DNA of 64,000 bases from Persicaria tinctoria (taxonomy: Eukaryota; Streptophyta; Magnoliopsida; Caryophyllales; Polygonaceae). The notes under the pieces are model-generated. The model was given only the letters and a program-made list of their open reading frames with translations. It ran no database searches and was not told the DNA's origin. Positions 1 to 11,284 of this stretch are shown here, piece by piece. Numbering within the stretch: the stretch's first letter is position 1; every line of letters begins with the position of its first letter. The position numbers were made by a program, and so were the translations under genes. The stretch is from assembly GCA_037127255.1 (NCBI GenBank), contig JBANSL010000003.1:22778314-22842313 (forward strand). Reading direction: 5' to 3'.

Positions 1-904
1 TTTCAAGACCCTTTTTCAAATAAAAACCAACAGGGATACCATATTGCCATGACTTATGGCTTCAATGACTTCAGTTTAAAACCTTAAATGGTATCCAAAT
101 CGCATTTACCATGGCAGATTTTTGTATAGCAAAAACAATGCTCATAGGCTGCAAATTCCTGCAGTAGAAGGCAATTCCCCAAATACAATCCCTAATTCAA
201 ATGAGAGCAACAGTAAATTAACGTTTATTTGATCAATTGCAATTTTGGCACCAGTTTTGCACAATCATCCCACAATTGAGCAGAGAACAAAACAACTTTC
301 ATGAGCAGAGAATAAAACCCAATCAATGAACAAAACATATTTCTGAAACCCTAAATTTCCTAAGAGAAAAAAAAAATCCAAATTGAAAGGTATACATACA
401 TACCTATCGTCGGAATCCACCCACCGGTCGACAGATTCTGCCTTCGCCTCCACCCACCTGTCGTCGGTCTCGGCCTCCAGTCGCAACCTCCTCTGCTTCT
501 CGTTTCTTCTTTGTCACCTTCCTCTAGACAGGTGCGTTTTCTTTTAGGTATTTCGCGACCGTCGAGCCCATTGTAGCTGGACTCCACGCTGCGACTCCCC
601 CTAGCACCAGCACCGACACCGGCGAACGACAATCTGCCTCCTCGGGGTGTCTCGCCTGTTGGCCCTGTCCACCCTCTTTGCTTCATAGAAGCATCAACTT
701 CCAATTTCATTTCATCGGTTTTCAATTTAATTGAAAATCCTTTTCCTTTTTTTTAGCCCAACTAACGAAAGTCCGTTAAATATAACCGGCAAGGGCACGG
801 CACAAAAAAAGTTAGAACCTCAGGGGTACCACGTGAAATATGTAAAATAGTTGTATACCGCGTGAATTAAGTCATACCTCAGGGGTACCTCGTGAAATTT
901 CCGT
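1..904 (-). mobile_element. Right end of a Mutator-like element (unpaired TIR, runs off left edge)
   Basis: Positions about 770-904, read on the minus strand, form a long terminal block that starts ACGGAAATTTCACGAGG, repeats the phrase CACG-GGTACCCCTGAGG, and ends near TCCGTTAAATATA. The layout (short phrases about a value such as ggtacccctgagg, then CCGTTAAAT) is the same as in the proven Mutator-like TIRs at 41057 and 48378, although the sequence is a different family. The outer end is near 904, so the element extends left beyond the window and encloses the ORF at 360-725. The partner TIR and the 9-bp duplication cannot be seen. Assignment rests on resemblance only. Confidence 0.4.
360..725 (-). 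pseudogene. Unidentified 121-codon ORF inside the left-edge MULE
   Basis: This is an open frame rich in Gly, Arg and acidic residues, just inside the inner end of the putative Mutator TIR. A second overlapping minus-strand frame (265-486) is also open. GC content is clearly higher here (about 420-700) than in the surrounding DNA, as expected for a first exon or 5' leader of a host gene picked up by a Pack-MULE. I recognise no domain. The C-terminal hydrophobic end is probably read through an exon border. It may equally be noncoding leader. Only the compositional shift is directly seen. Confidence 0.2.
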
Positions 905-1747
905 TCTTTTTTTTTTTCGAAAACCCATTGCTCTTTTACACAAAATTCCCATTGCTCTTTTACACAAAATTCTATATTTTTAAAAACATCAAAATACATA
1001 AGCCAATTTTCTCTTTTACATAAACGCACAGACAGATACAACTATCTTTACTGTAATACAAGATCAGGTTGTAATTGTATACAAATAAAAATTCAATGTA
1101 GATTTAACCAGAACCAATGATTTTCTTTAATTTTTTTGCCCTAAACCTCTCCCCTCACTTACATTCGTTCAAATGCACGGAAAATATCATAGACAAGTGG
1201 AAGGTTGAAGCCAATGATATTAACCCACGAAGCTTGTTTCCAAAACCTATAGACAAATCCTTAAGCCAACTGTGTCCAAAACCAAGTATTTTCCATTGTT
1301 AATCTCAATGAACTCAAAATTTTTGTAATCTCTTTTCCTATAAAATTATGTATTCTTATGTGTTGTATACTTGTGTATAGTCTCTTTTTTCGAAAAAAAA
1401 TTTAGCCCCCTAAACAAAATTCTAGATCCGCCACTGTATGCCTCAACAAGATTCAACACATTTGCACTTTTGTTAAAAGTCATGCGTGCAATGTGTATGG
1501 CAAGTTTATTTAGATATATCAAAGTCATCTTACTAAGGTGATATCCAAGTAGTAGCAACAACAACAACAATATAATATCTATCTTGCTCCAGGCAAAGTT
1601 TGGGAACTCCGCAATTTATACCTGCATGTATTGCGACTAATTATTATATATTGATATCAAATATGAGCATGACGTAGTGTGAATATCTCTCCAGTCTCAA
1701 TAATTAGTACTTATTAATTAAATGAAGGGGAGAAAATAAAAATAGTA
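905..1747. other. AT-rich stretch without a supportable gene
   Basis: Apart from the hAT-like terminus at 1390-1436 I see only short frames of fewer than 75 codons without family motifs. A (CAA)n run lies at about 1555-1572. The last bases, 1748-1760, are the left copy of the LINE target duplication. Confidence 0.5.
1390..1436 (-). repeat. Unpaired hAT-like terminus
   Basis: Read on the minus strand this ends the tract with CAGTGGCGGATCTAGAATTT followed by GGGGGCTAAAT, a start common to plant hAT-superfamily elements (CAGTGGCGGA). The element would extend to lower coordinates. No matching second terminus or 8-bp duplication was found in 1-1389, so this is a relic or the partner has decayed. 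Confidence 0.3.
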
Positions 1748-1797
1748 AGATGAATCAATTTTTTTTTTGATTAGGAAAGGATTCGGGCGAACAATGT

Positions 1798-2565
1798 CTA
1801 CCCAGCAGCATCTTTGCGGATGAGATCTAAAAGACCAGAATTGTTGTGAATATCGACTCCCCGGGCAGAGTGGCAAAGATGTACAACCTTATCAACCACT
1901 CTATTGCCCAAACGGGGCACATGAAAGAAGGAGACTTGTTTCAAAGTCGATAGAAGAAGTTCAACATCAGACAAGATTAGCTCAATTTCCCAAGGGCATT
2001 TAGATTTTTTGTTTAAGTAGTCAATGATTATGCTAGAATCGCATTCCATGTGGATTTTGTCAATATTGAGTTGAATGACGTGTTGGATTCCCATTTTAAG
2101 GGCAAGTGCTTCCGCTTTGAGAGGACTTTATTTACCAAGTTTTTGATAACACATTTGTATTGGATGACCATTCCAGTCCCGAATTATGGCGCCCGCCATG
2201 CTTTCATTATTTGTTATCGTTGATCCATCAAAGTTAAGCTTAAATATTCCCATTGGGGGTTTGCACAATGAGATCCTACTACGACTCTTTTTCTTATTCG
2301 GAGGGTTGGAGCTATGTGTGAGTATTGGAGTTTCCTCGTCTAAACTACCCTTAAGCATGGCAGTTTTACTCCAATTATCAATGTGGGAGTTAATCAAGCG
2401 TAAAGTTATATCTTTCCTTGGGATGGGGACCTGCCGAAATAGAAGTTGGTTTCGAATATACCATACAAACCACCAAGAAAAGGCAAGCATTTCCTTGGCC
2501 GACGAATTTAGATTGTTCCCAATAAATGATAGGATAGGTTTAATGTCACGAGAATGAACTATCAT
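1798..2565 (-). pseudogene. LINE ORF2 part 4: RNase H-like C-terminal domain
   Basis: Frame 2565-2128 contains PPMGIFKLNFDGS and AGAIIRDWNGHPI, the first RNase H Asp motif and the following strand. Frame 2094-1798 contains MECDSSIIIDYLN, HVPRLGNRVVDKVVHL and a short tail. These are the RVT_3/RNase H motifs found at the C-terminus of plant LINEs and related domesticated proteins. A break near 2100-2127 disrupts the frame. The domain would degrade RNA in the RNA-DNA hybrid. The stop at 1798 is just 30 bp inside the 3' end of the element. Confidence 0.75.
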
Positions 2566-2733
2566 GCTCGCAATGGTGGAGTGTACTCGAAGAGGGAATG
2601 TATTGAAAGAACGTACAAAGGAACATTCCAGCAGGAGGTGAACTTCATCTTCAACCGCACTATTGCACAGACAGCAAGTGGAAGGGACAGAGGCTCCCCT
2701 ACTGGAAAGCCTAGAGGCAGTTGGAAGACTATC

Positions 2734-3081
2734 CTAAGAAACCTTCCAAAGAAATTTTTTTACCTTAGGCGGAATGTTCACTTTCCATATCCAGGCGTTG
2801 TTGTCTAAGTGTAGGGATGTTTGAGCTGTGATTAATTTGTATGCACTTGAGGTAGTAAACCACCCAGCTCTATCGGGCCACCAGTAAAGCCGATCCTTAA
2901 AGTAGGAAGCGGGTAGCGGAATGTCTAGAATTTCGTTTACAATGCAACTTGGCGGTGCATTTTTTAACTTCTCCGTCCACCATCTAGAATTTCGTTTACA
3001 ATGCTCGCAATGGTAGCCCATAATGTAATCACTGACAGTTTCCTCCATGTTATTGATTTGAGGGCAATCAGCTCTAGACAA
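2734..3081 (-). pseudogene. LINE ORF2 part 3: zf-RVT (zinc-binding in reverse transcriptase) region
   Basis: An open stretch of 115 codons contains FTTSSAYKLITAQTS and WIWKVNIPPKVKKFLWK, the characteristic core of the plant zf-RVT domain that follows RT in L1-type elements. It lies between the RT core and the RNase H region in the expected order. The frame is open here but shifted relative to its neighbours, so it is part of a broken ORF2. Confidence 0.75.
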
Positions 3082-4302
3082 AAGACTAGAGGAAGTAATC
3101 CAATTATCAGGCCAAAACTTGATTGATCTCCCATTTCCAACGGACCAAATCAGCCCCGCCTTGAATTTGTCGATTAGAGTAGTCAGCTTGGTCCACTGCC
3201 AGGAGGCGACCCCGCATTTCTCGTATTAAAAAATGTTTGCGGAATGAAAGTATCTGTGTTTAATCAAAGTAACCCAAACATTATTCGGTTCGGCCAGAAT
3301 CTTCCATAATAGTTTCATATGGAGAGCCTCATTCATCTCTTTTGATTTCCGGATCCCAAGTCCCCCACACTGTTTTGGTCTACAAATCCTATCCCAGCTT
3401 ATAAGCGGTCAATGCTGAAGGTCCTTGTTCCAGAAGAAAGTAAGATTAATCTTATCAAGATCTTTGTGCATTGCGGCCGGTAGCATGAAATTTTGCATAA
3501 TATACAGCGGCTTCGCTGATAAATTAGAGTTGATTAAGATAGCACGTCCCTGTTGTGATAAAGCGTTTGTACGCCATTTGCTTAATTGTTCTTTAGACTT
3601 ACATAAGATATCTTCAAATGTGTGTTTGTTTACTCTTCCATTGATAATCGGACACCCCAGGTATTTTTCCAAAGAGCTTTCATTTGTAATATTTAGGCAA
3701 GTACGCAACTCTAGGGTTCTATGGTTCGGGATACCTTTTGTGGCTTGGAAGCTTGACTTGTGATAATTCACTTTTTGTCAAGAAATTTTATAGTACGTAT
3801 CAATTATTGCTCTCACTTTAAGCCCGAATCCAACACTATCTTTAGAGAAAATAATGATGTCGTCAGCAAAGAAGAGGAATGGAATCCGAGGGCCATTACT
3901 TCTAAAAGGAAAGCCAATAGAGCTTCTATCCAAGTTTGCTTCAACTGAGAGTTTCCGAGCCAAGATTTCGGCCCCTAAGATAAATAGAAAAAGGGATAAC
4001 GGGTCCCCCTGTCGGAGACCTCTGGTGGGAAGGAACAAGTCCGTAGGGCCGTTGTTTACTAAAACTGAGAAAGAAACAGTCGTAACACATTCCATAACCC
4101 ACGAAATGAAAGTTTCGTGGAACCCAAATTTTTGTAACACCTTTTTTTTTGTGAAATTCCAATCAACTCTATCATAAGCTTTCTCCATATCTAATTTTAT
4201 TGCCAGCCAACCCTCACGACCCTTACGAGATCGGAAGGAGTGAAAGATTTCATGAGCTATTAGAACATTATCCTGAATAGCCCTGTCTGACACAAATGCG
4301 CC
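3082..4302 (-). pseudogene. LINE ORF2 part 2: reverse transcriptase core
   Basis: The open frame 4293-3778 holds AIKLDMEKAYDRVDW (palm motif A), GLRQGDPLSLFLFIL (motif B) and FADDIIIF (motif C, the catalytic Asp pair). The frame 3771-3409 continues with the region linking RT to the zinc domain (EKYLGCPIINGR, SKWRTNALSQQGRAILINS). The stretch 3408-3082 still reads as LINE protein in broken frames. The jump between 3778 and 3771 is a frameshift or stop. Function would be target-primed reverse transcription of the LINE RNA. Confidence 0.87.
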
Positions 4303-5957
4303 CTAAGGAGGGTGAATAAGTTTACCAATAATTGTTTTGATTCTATCTGTCAATATTTTTGATATAATTTTATACAAATTTGAGCACAAACTAATTGGAC
4401 GGTAATGACTAGTAGTAGTCGGGTTGTCTCGTTTCGGAGGAAGGGAAATAAACGAGTGATTTATTTGTTTAAGCATTTTTCCAGAATGAAAAAAGCCTTT
4501 GACATCTCTAATTATTGACGTACCAACGATATCCCAATATTTCTTATAAAATTCGGCTGTAAATCCATCAGGGCCCGGGGATTTATTTTTACCTAGACTA
4601 AAGACAGCAATTTTTATTTCCATGTTTGAAGGATGATGTATGAGGAAATCATTTTCCTCAGAAGTTATTGATGGATGGATTAAATCCAACATTTCATTTA
4701 GAAGTCTGTCATCAATAGGTTCTTTTCTGAATATCTTTTCAAAATCCCCCTTGATTTCGTTCCTGACATTTTCCTCACCCACAATTAGAGTTCCTTCAGA
4801 GGTGGTTATGTTACGAATTTGTTTCCTATGTCTTCGCCCTGTCGCCACGCGGTGAAAATACGATGTGTTGGAGTTCGAAAGCTTAAGATGTTTGGTCTTG
4901 GCTCTCTGATTCCAAAAGGATTTCTGGAAAAGAAGGAGCTTTTCCTTCTTTCTAATGATACACTTTTCCTTGTTGAGGTTTGTTTGTACATTATTTATCA
5001 TTAGTGAGGATTGAATGTGGAGCAACTCAATCTCCACGTCGTTTAACTGACGAAATATATTTCCAAAGGTAGACTTGTTCCAAACCTTTGCCTTACTCTT
5101 AAGAATTTTTTGTTTAAAAATGAGTTGGAACATAGCAGAGCCGGTGCAATTAGCTCGCCAGGATTGTTTAACTATGTTGCGGAAATCCTTCCATTGCAGC
5201 CAGACATTTTCAAACTTAAAAGGAGGTGCTTTGAAGATAGAGCTGTGCTCGAATGATATTGATATAGGGCAGTGATCAGATGAAGAAAAAACCCCATTAT
5301 AAGTTATTAGGTTAGGAAATTTTTCAATAATCTGCTGATGAACAAGCACCCGATCCAATTTTTCACGAATATTAGAATCTTCATCATGATTTTTCCTCCA
5401 GGTGAAAGGGTTCCCAAAAGTGGGGAAGTCCACTAGGGAACATTCATTTTTGAATGTTAGGAGTCTAGTAAACCGAGAAGGGCGAGTGGAAGCTCCGCCT
5501 AATTTATCTACACTACATAATATTTCATTTAAATCTCCTAGCACAATGCATGGGATGAGCGAATCATTCACAATTGAAGTTAACGTTTCCCAAAACGAGT
5601 CTTTTTCATTGGGGGCAGGGGGGCATAGACAAATAGGACAAGAGTCGTGAACCTATCACTCACGCTTTCAATGCAGAGACCAATAATTCGGGGTAAGTGA
5701 ATAACGACAGAAATAATCTCATTTAATAATTGGTGTGATTTCCATAATAAACCAATTCCGCCCGATCGCCCAATAGCAGGCGACCAGACAGCTTCATCGA
5801 AGCCAACACTTTTCCAATTTTTGTCTTCTGGAATAGATTCCGATTTAGTTTATGCTAATTCCATTATTTGAATATGTTCATTTTTACACAAGGTATCAAT
5901 TTCCGTCCAAAATGTTTTTTTCCCTATACTTCTACAATTCCAAAAGCAGATTTTCAT
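4303..5957 (-). pseudogene. LINE ORF2 part 1: AP endonuclease and start of reverse transcriptase
   Basis: The best start is ATG at 5957-5955, reading MKICFWNCRSIGKKTFW, the canonical beginning of plant LINE endonucleases. The frame breaks by stop and shift in 5840-5572, then stays open 422 codons to 4303. Endonuclease motifs are GDLNEIL (about residue 12 of the open part) and SSDHCPI (about residue 97), which supply catalytic Asp, Asn, His. The RT N-terminus follows: KNKSPGPDGFTAEFYKKYW and HYRPISLCSNLYKIISK. The enzyme would nick target DNA and prime reverse transcription on it. A stop at the 4303 border separates it from the RT core. Inactive as it stands. Confidence 0.85.
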
Positions 5958-6383
5958 TTATAACTGTCGAAGATATAAGGACGAGGTTTAAGAGTCCTTA
6001 TATCGAAGAGATTTTGTAGCTTCAAATTGATATAGTAATTAACATTTTGGATGATTTGTTTGTTCCTCCAATTTTTAATAGCATTTTGGGTAAGAGCATT
6101 CCCACGAGATAACTCAAAGAGACAAGTCCACCAAAGCCAAGTTATCCAATTTAGACTCAGCAAGCACCCCTTGTGTAATCCCAACAACAACGAGTAACCC
6201 ACGCAATAAGCACAACCCGTTCTGGCAGAATGATAAATCGACAAAGCCTTCATCGATATAGCAAAGGACAAACCATGGTTGATATGGAGTTGCAGAGGCC
6301 GAGGCCAACCCGACAACGTGGTGTAGATGAGCCGACAACAGCAAGACCCCCCCAAAGAAATGGAGACAATATAGCAACCAAGC
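5958..6383 (-). other. LINE leader, part adjoining ORF2
   Basis: This is the LINE sequence between ORF2 and the copia insertion point. It was continuous with 31486-33473 before the copia element inserted (CAAGC at 6379-6383 and 31481-31485). A hydrophobic frame 6377-6114 continues across the insertion point with the open frame at 32307-31486 once the copia element is ignored. No zinc knuckle or DUF4283-like motif is seen. Confidence 0.55.
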
Positions 6384-7378
6384 TGATAACTCCCTCCCTT
6401 GATGAAAATCGGAATAAATGTTTCAAAGGATTTGACAGGATGTTTGTGTCAAAGGCCTTGGAGCATTAACAGTTGATGAAATACAAAACATGTCTTATTA
6501 GTCCGAATATTATTTAATCTTATTATATACTTCCTTTATATTATATATATGTATGACTAATCTTTCAGGAAGTATTTCGAGTTTATATCTTTCCTTTGGC
6601 GCATGTTGAGGAGATCCTATTCAAAGAGGATCATGGCTTCGGAGTATCCATAAATAGAAGATTCAAGATCAAGCCTGATTCGAAAGAGCCGTTGGTGAAG
6701 ATCCTTAGGCGCCATTCCACTTCTATATAAAGGAAAGAAAGAAGAAGACAGAATATACAAGTGCTACACGAGCTTTCATTCATTCAAGCAAGATTTGTCT
6801 TCCAAAGTGTCTCTCTGCTAAGCGCTCAAGAGTTTGTTGTTTATTTCAAAGCCTTTGAGAGTCACTGTGAGATTATAGGATATATTCATTTATAGTGTTA
6901 CTCGAGAGTTTATAACTCGGGAAGTTGCACTAGGATATTGATTTGTGAGAGTAAGAGGATTGTACTAGATAGCTGAGAGAGGTGGAGCTCTTCTAGATTG
7001 GTCTAGGACTCCAAGGGAACGTGAGTTGACTAGATTGCAATTGTATAGGAGAGAGGCTTCTCGGTGAGCTATTAGGATCCTAAGCTAAGCGAATCAATAA
7101 AGCCTTTTGAATCCTAGGGTTGTGGAAGAACCCTAGGCGGGGACGTAGGCCAAGTTCATGCCGAACCTCGTAAACAATTACTCGTGTCCTTTACTTATTG
7201 CTTTAACTTATTTCCGCACTTGGTTCGATTGTCTAACTTTGTGATTCAGGTTAATCTCAAAGGGTTTTATACGAGCTCCAAAAGTCTTGAGACTTTCTGC
7301 GAAAAACGGGCATACTCTATTCAACCCCCCTTCTAGAGTATTTTCTTTATTACATTGTTTTATATTATTGAACCTTCA
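6384..7378 (+). repeat. 5' LTR of the Sirevirus-like element
   Basis: It starts TGATAACTCC and ends ACCTTCA, and matches 30486-31480 over its whole 995 bp. A TATA-like tract TCTATATAAAGG lies near 6721-6732, followed by transcribed-looking sequence. It also contains AATAAAG near 7096 and CCTAGGCGGGGACGTAGGCC near 7132. Confidence 0.92.
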
Positions 7379-7380
7379 AT

Positions 7381-7392
7381 TGGTATCAGAGC
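7381..7392 (+). other. Primer binding site of the Sirevirus-like element
   Basis: TGGTATCAGAGC, two bases after the 5' LTR, is the usual complement of the 3' end of plant initiator methionine tRNA in copia elements. Confidence 0.85.
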
Positions 7393-7436
7393 TTTACTCA
7401 CTGTTTTTGATCTAACAATCTTGTGAGTTTTCGATC

Positions 7437-9162
7437 ATGTCTGGTGAAGCAAGCGGAGGATTTGCACAGGGAAGGTCCACAAGCAGACCGCCACTCTTTG
7501 TAGGAAACAACTTTGTCCACTGGAGATCTTTGATGAAGATGTTCATCATAGACCAAGATCTAGAGCTTTGGAACATTATAGAGAATGGTCCGAAGATTCC
7601 AGAGAAAGAAGGACCAAACGATACCAAAGTTGCAAAGAAGGAGTCTGAATACAACCAAGCAGATCTTGAAACCATCTCCAAGAACTATAGGGCTATTAAC
7701 TTACTTTATTGTGGTCTTAGCACTGATGAGTTTAACCGTATTTCATCTGGTAGGTCAGCTAAAGAGATTTGGGACAAATTGGTCGTCACCTATGAAGGAA
7801 CGAGCCAAGTGAAAGACACCAAGATCAGCATCTTCCTTCGAAAGTATGAGCTCTTCAAGATGAAGTCTGATGAGTCAATCAAGGCCATGTTCACACGATT
7901 CACAGAAATCACCAACAACCTTGACTCTCTCGGCAAGAGCTTTACCAACGTCGAGAAAGTGAGGAAGATACTGAGGTGCCTTCGAAAGGAGAAACGGGGT
8001 CCAAAAGTAACAACTATAGAGGAAGCCCAGGACCTCACCACTCTACCCCTTGATGATATTCTTGGGAAGCTGATCACGCATGAGATGATTCTTAATGAAG
8101 ACGATGGAGAACTTCCAGCTAACACTAAGAACTTGGCACTCAAGTCTAAGAAGGATGAGCCCAAGGATGGATATGATTCCGAAGATGAAGATGACGATGA
8201 GGATGATCCTTTTACTCTTATCACAAGAGGCCTTGCTAGAATTCTCAAAATGAAGAAGCAATTCAACAACAAGGATGGATCAGAGTCTTCAAAATTTTGA
8301 GGTAAGCCTCAATACAACAAGTATGAAAATAAGACTAAACCATTGTCTTGTTTTGAATGTGGTGAAACAGATCATCTTGTGAAGGACTGCCCTCAAAAGA
8401 CAAAGAGCCAGCCCAAGAAAGGTGACAAATGGAAGAAAAAAGCCATGGTGGCAACTTGGAGTGATTCCGACTCTGACTCTGATGATGAGAAGGCCAACAT
8501 TTGTCTTATGGCCTCAGAAGATGGATCCCTCGATGAAAAGCTTGAAGCCACTGTAAGAGAACTTATGGAAAGTCCAAAAGAGGTATTATCGGAATTCTTT
8601 TCCAATATGATTGCCAATGAAGAGAAGCTTATTGCCCAAACTAACATTCTTATTAAGAGAACTGTGGACCAGGAAAGAACTATTGAGGATCTGTCTATGA
8701 GGGTCAAAGGTCTTGAAGCTTCTTATTCAGGTCTTGACATTAAAGTCAAGACGCTTGACTCGGAGAAATCTGAACTCAAGCAAGATCTCTCCTCTCTAAG
8801 AAATGAGTATCATTACTTAGAGAACGAGAAGATCTCCCTGAATAATAAGATTCAAGACCAACAGACAACCCTCATAAGTTTTACCAAATCCAAAGGTACT
8901 CTCGATAGGATGTTGGGTGAGCAACAAAGCTCTCTAAACAAAAGTGGTATTGGCTACAATCCAAAGTTTTTAAAAAAGCAACACATTACCACTTTTGTAA
9001 AGGCAAAAGGAAGCAGAACCTCTCATATATGTCACCATTGTGCTAGAAAGGGACATGTAAAAGAGACCTGCCCTTATAGAAGAAAGGATCCATATATTAT
9101 TCGCAATACATTTCCTGTTCATTTGAGAAAAGAACGGATAACACAAGTTTGGGTTCCAAAAG
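7437..9162 (+). pseudogene. Copia gag (capsid and two zinc knuckles), truncated by insertion
   Basis: ATG at 7437 starts MSGEASGGFAQGRS, 58 bp after the LTR. The N-terminal part has the copia gag pattern (RPPLFVGNNFVHWRSLMKMF, later AKEIWDKLVVTYEG). The frame is open to a TGA at 8298-8300, then continues in the same frame with CFECGETDHLVKDC (about 8349-8390), a coiled-coil-like stretch and a second knuckle CHHCARKGHVKETC (about 9031-9072). The frame ends at VWVPK, where the small LTR element inserted (AAAAG at 9158-9162). Gag would form the particle and bind RNA. One internal stop plus the insertion disable it. Confidence 0.88.
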
Positions 9163-9315
9163 TGATGCGGATCAAGATGGCCTTTTGTGGATCAAACAAT
9201 GATCTTGATCCAAGCGAGCTCTCAAGACCGATTCGAGGGCCATTGCTAGCAAATAGTGTCTTCCTCAAGAGGAAGAAGAAGGCGCCACCATGGAGTGAAG
9301 AAAAGATATTTTATT

Positions 9316-9346
<31 letters not shown>

Positions 9347-10077
9347 GTTATTTCCATATTTAGTAACTCCTATGTAGTTGGAGCTATTTATGGAATGTCA
9401 TAATTTTAGTAATACTTAGTTAGGTGAATAAAAAGAAAAAGGAAAGTTTATCTCTTCTAGATATTTTCCTTGTCAACTAAGTAGGAATATTTATCTAGGA
9501 TTTATTTATTAGTATTATTAGGATTTAATATTTATTTATCTAAGCCAAAACTCTATCTTTTGCAAAGATAGAATTGGCATGCTTTGTTATTTAAACCTTT
9601 TTCTACATTCAATAAAATTAGATTGGAAATTATATTGAGGAACCCTTTTTAGGATTAAAAAGCTTCTTCAATCTCCCAATCCAAAAGCCTTCGCAATCAA
9701 TTTATGTTCTTGCTCATCCGATACCAAACAAGATCTAAACACAATCCCAAACCACGCACAAAGGAGAAACCCATCCTGAGAAACCGTCGCTGGATCAGAG
9801 AAGCTGTCGCTGAGTCTGCCAGAACCGTCGCCACTGTCCGGGCCACCCCGCGGCTCCCAGCGACCGTCGATGTACACTTCCAGCTTCCGCCGTTGTTGCC
9901 CTTTTACTTAGTTTTTATTTGTTTGTTTTCCTTTCTTTCACAATAGTTTCAAGTCCTTATTGTAATTAATTGTAAACATCGAGAATAGCAAGGATAATTG
10001 CAAGATCGGGCCATCAATAGTTTGGTGTTCTTGATCATGAACCAACAGGCGAAGGATCGGGTATTCCAAACGCATCA
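9163..10077 (+). repeat. LTR1 of the small LTR family
   Basis: It begins TGATGCGGATCAAGATGGCC and ends CCAAACGCATCA; the tips TGATGCG and CGCATCA are perfect inverted repeats. It is 915 bp, 19 bp shorter than the 934-bp LTRs, because one copy of a GC-rich CCCCGCGGC motif near 9850 is missing. It is followed by primer-site-like TGGTACCAGAGC at 10080-10091. Confidence 0.87.
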
Positions 10078-10144
10078 AGTGGTACCAGAGCCGTAGGTTT
10101 CGCAAGTTCTTGTCTTTTCTTGATGTTATTCATAATTTGATTTG

Positions 10145-11284
10145 ATGGCTTGGGAAATTTGGGGAGATTTGGATGATGATCCCGATCCATTGGATGGATT
10201 TTTCGCTTTGGAACGTGCTAAAAAACAACGACGCCAACAAGAGTTACGTCGGAGAGCTTGGCTACAACAACAAACCCTAGAGCGTCAACGCGAAGTCAAA
10301 AGACGCCAACTTTGGCTTCAACGTCAAGAGGAAGAACAACATCAATTGGATATCGAAGATAAGAGGTGTCGACAACGTTATCAGATTCGGCTTCTCCAAC
10401 AAAGAGAGGCTGAGGAGGCACGACGGCAAGAGGAGGAGGAACGTCGCCGAGAGGAGGACTTGGAGGAATTGGCGAAGGCCATCTCGGATAGAATTTATCA
10501 AGATCTTGCTTCAGCCCTCACCCCTACTCCAGCGGCTATAGTTGCCTCAACCGACGACGAGGTAATGGAGCCTAAGGAGCCTTCTGTTGATTTCGTTGCC
10601 CAGAAAACAGCACAGCGCGTCGAACTTGTTTCGCAGATTCCTGTTGATTCCGATCTCGGAATTGAGTCAACTCAGTCTTGTTGCGAATCTGACTCGACGA
10701 GCTTTCCAACGGTGGGTCACACGCTGCAAGATTCCTCTGGGAAGGCATCCGAATCTGATATGCAAGCTGGCTGTAATTTTCTGCAAGATGATGTGGTTTC
10801 TTCTGACGACAACGATAAGGACGTTGGGAACACTTCTCTTGAGTTAGTTATTGTACCTCTTGAGAATGTTCCTAATGTTGAGAATTATGGATTTCATAGG
10901 GTTATTGAGCCTTTTAATTTTGTTCCTTTTGATTGCTCGATGATCCCTATGACCGGTGTTGTTTTTGAGGTTCCTTTGCCTCAAATTCTGCTGGCGCCAT
11001 CTCAAGTTGATTGTCAAGGAAGTTACTTTTTGGTGGTTGCTCCTTCCCCTTTGATCATCAACGACTCGATTCGAGGACGAATCGAAGCTAAGAGGAGGAG
11101 AATGATGCGGATCAAGATGGCCTTTTGTGGGTCAAACAATGATCTTGATCCAGGCGAGCTCTCAAGACCGATTCGAGGGCCATTGCTAGCAAAGAGTGTC
11201 TTCCTCAAGAGGAAGAAGAAGGCGCCACCATGGAGTGAAGAAAAGATATTTTATTTATTTAATTATTATTATTATTCTTTTTAG
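10145..11284 (+). CDS. Coiled-coil gag-like protein of unknown family, copy 1
   Basis: ATG at 10145 (MAWEIWGDLDDDPDPLDGFF), about 65 bp after the primer site, opens a frame of about 379 codons. Residues about 30-125 are a long, highly charged Arg/Glu/Gln coiled coil (RRQQELRRRAWLQQQTL onward). Then come a Ser/Asp/Glu-rich linker and a C-terminal hydrophobic part (FNFVPFDCSMIPMTGVVFEV). The last 60 or so codons run into the next LTR, ending in a low-complexity TAT/ATT tract, so the natural protein ends inside LTR2. No zinc knuckle, protease, RT, RNase H or integrase motif is present. By position it replaces gag. I do not recognise the family. It could be a structural protein mobilised by an autonomous partner. 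Confidence 0.65.
   Translation: MAWEIWGDLDDDPDPLDGFFALERAKKQRRQQELRRRAWLQQQTLERQREVKRRQLWLQRQEEEQHQLDIEDKRCRQRYQIRLLQQREAEEARRQEEEERRREEDLEELAKAISDRIYQDLASALTPTPAAIVASTDDEVMEPKEPSVDFVAQKTAQRVELVSQIPVDSDLGIESTQSCCESDSTSFPTVGHTLQDSSGKASESDMQAGCNFLQDDVVSSDDNDKDVGNTSLELVIVPLENVPNVENYGFHRVIEPFNFVPFDCSMIPMTGVVFEVPLPQILLAPSQVDCQGSYFLVVAPSPLIINDSIRGRIEAKRRRMMRIKMAFCGSNNDLDPGELSRPIRGPLLAKSVFLKRKKKAPPWSEEKIFYLFNYYYYSF

Noticed and set aside
2186..5650. Plus-strand ORFs across the LINE
   Set aside because: Shadows of ORF2; every recognised motif is on the minus strand.
7381..7392. TGGTATCAGAGC as a tRNA gene fragment
   Set aside because: It is the primer binding site directly after an LTR; no tRNA body is present. 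I saw no tRNA or rRNA gene in the window.
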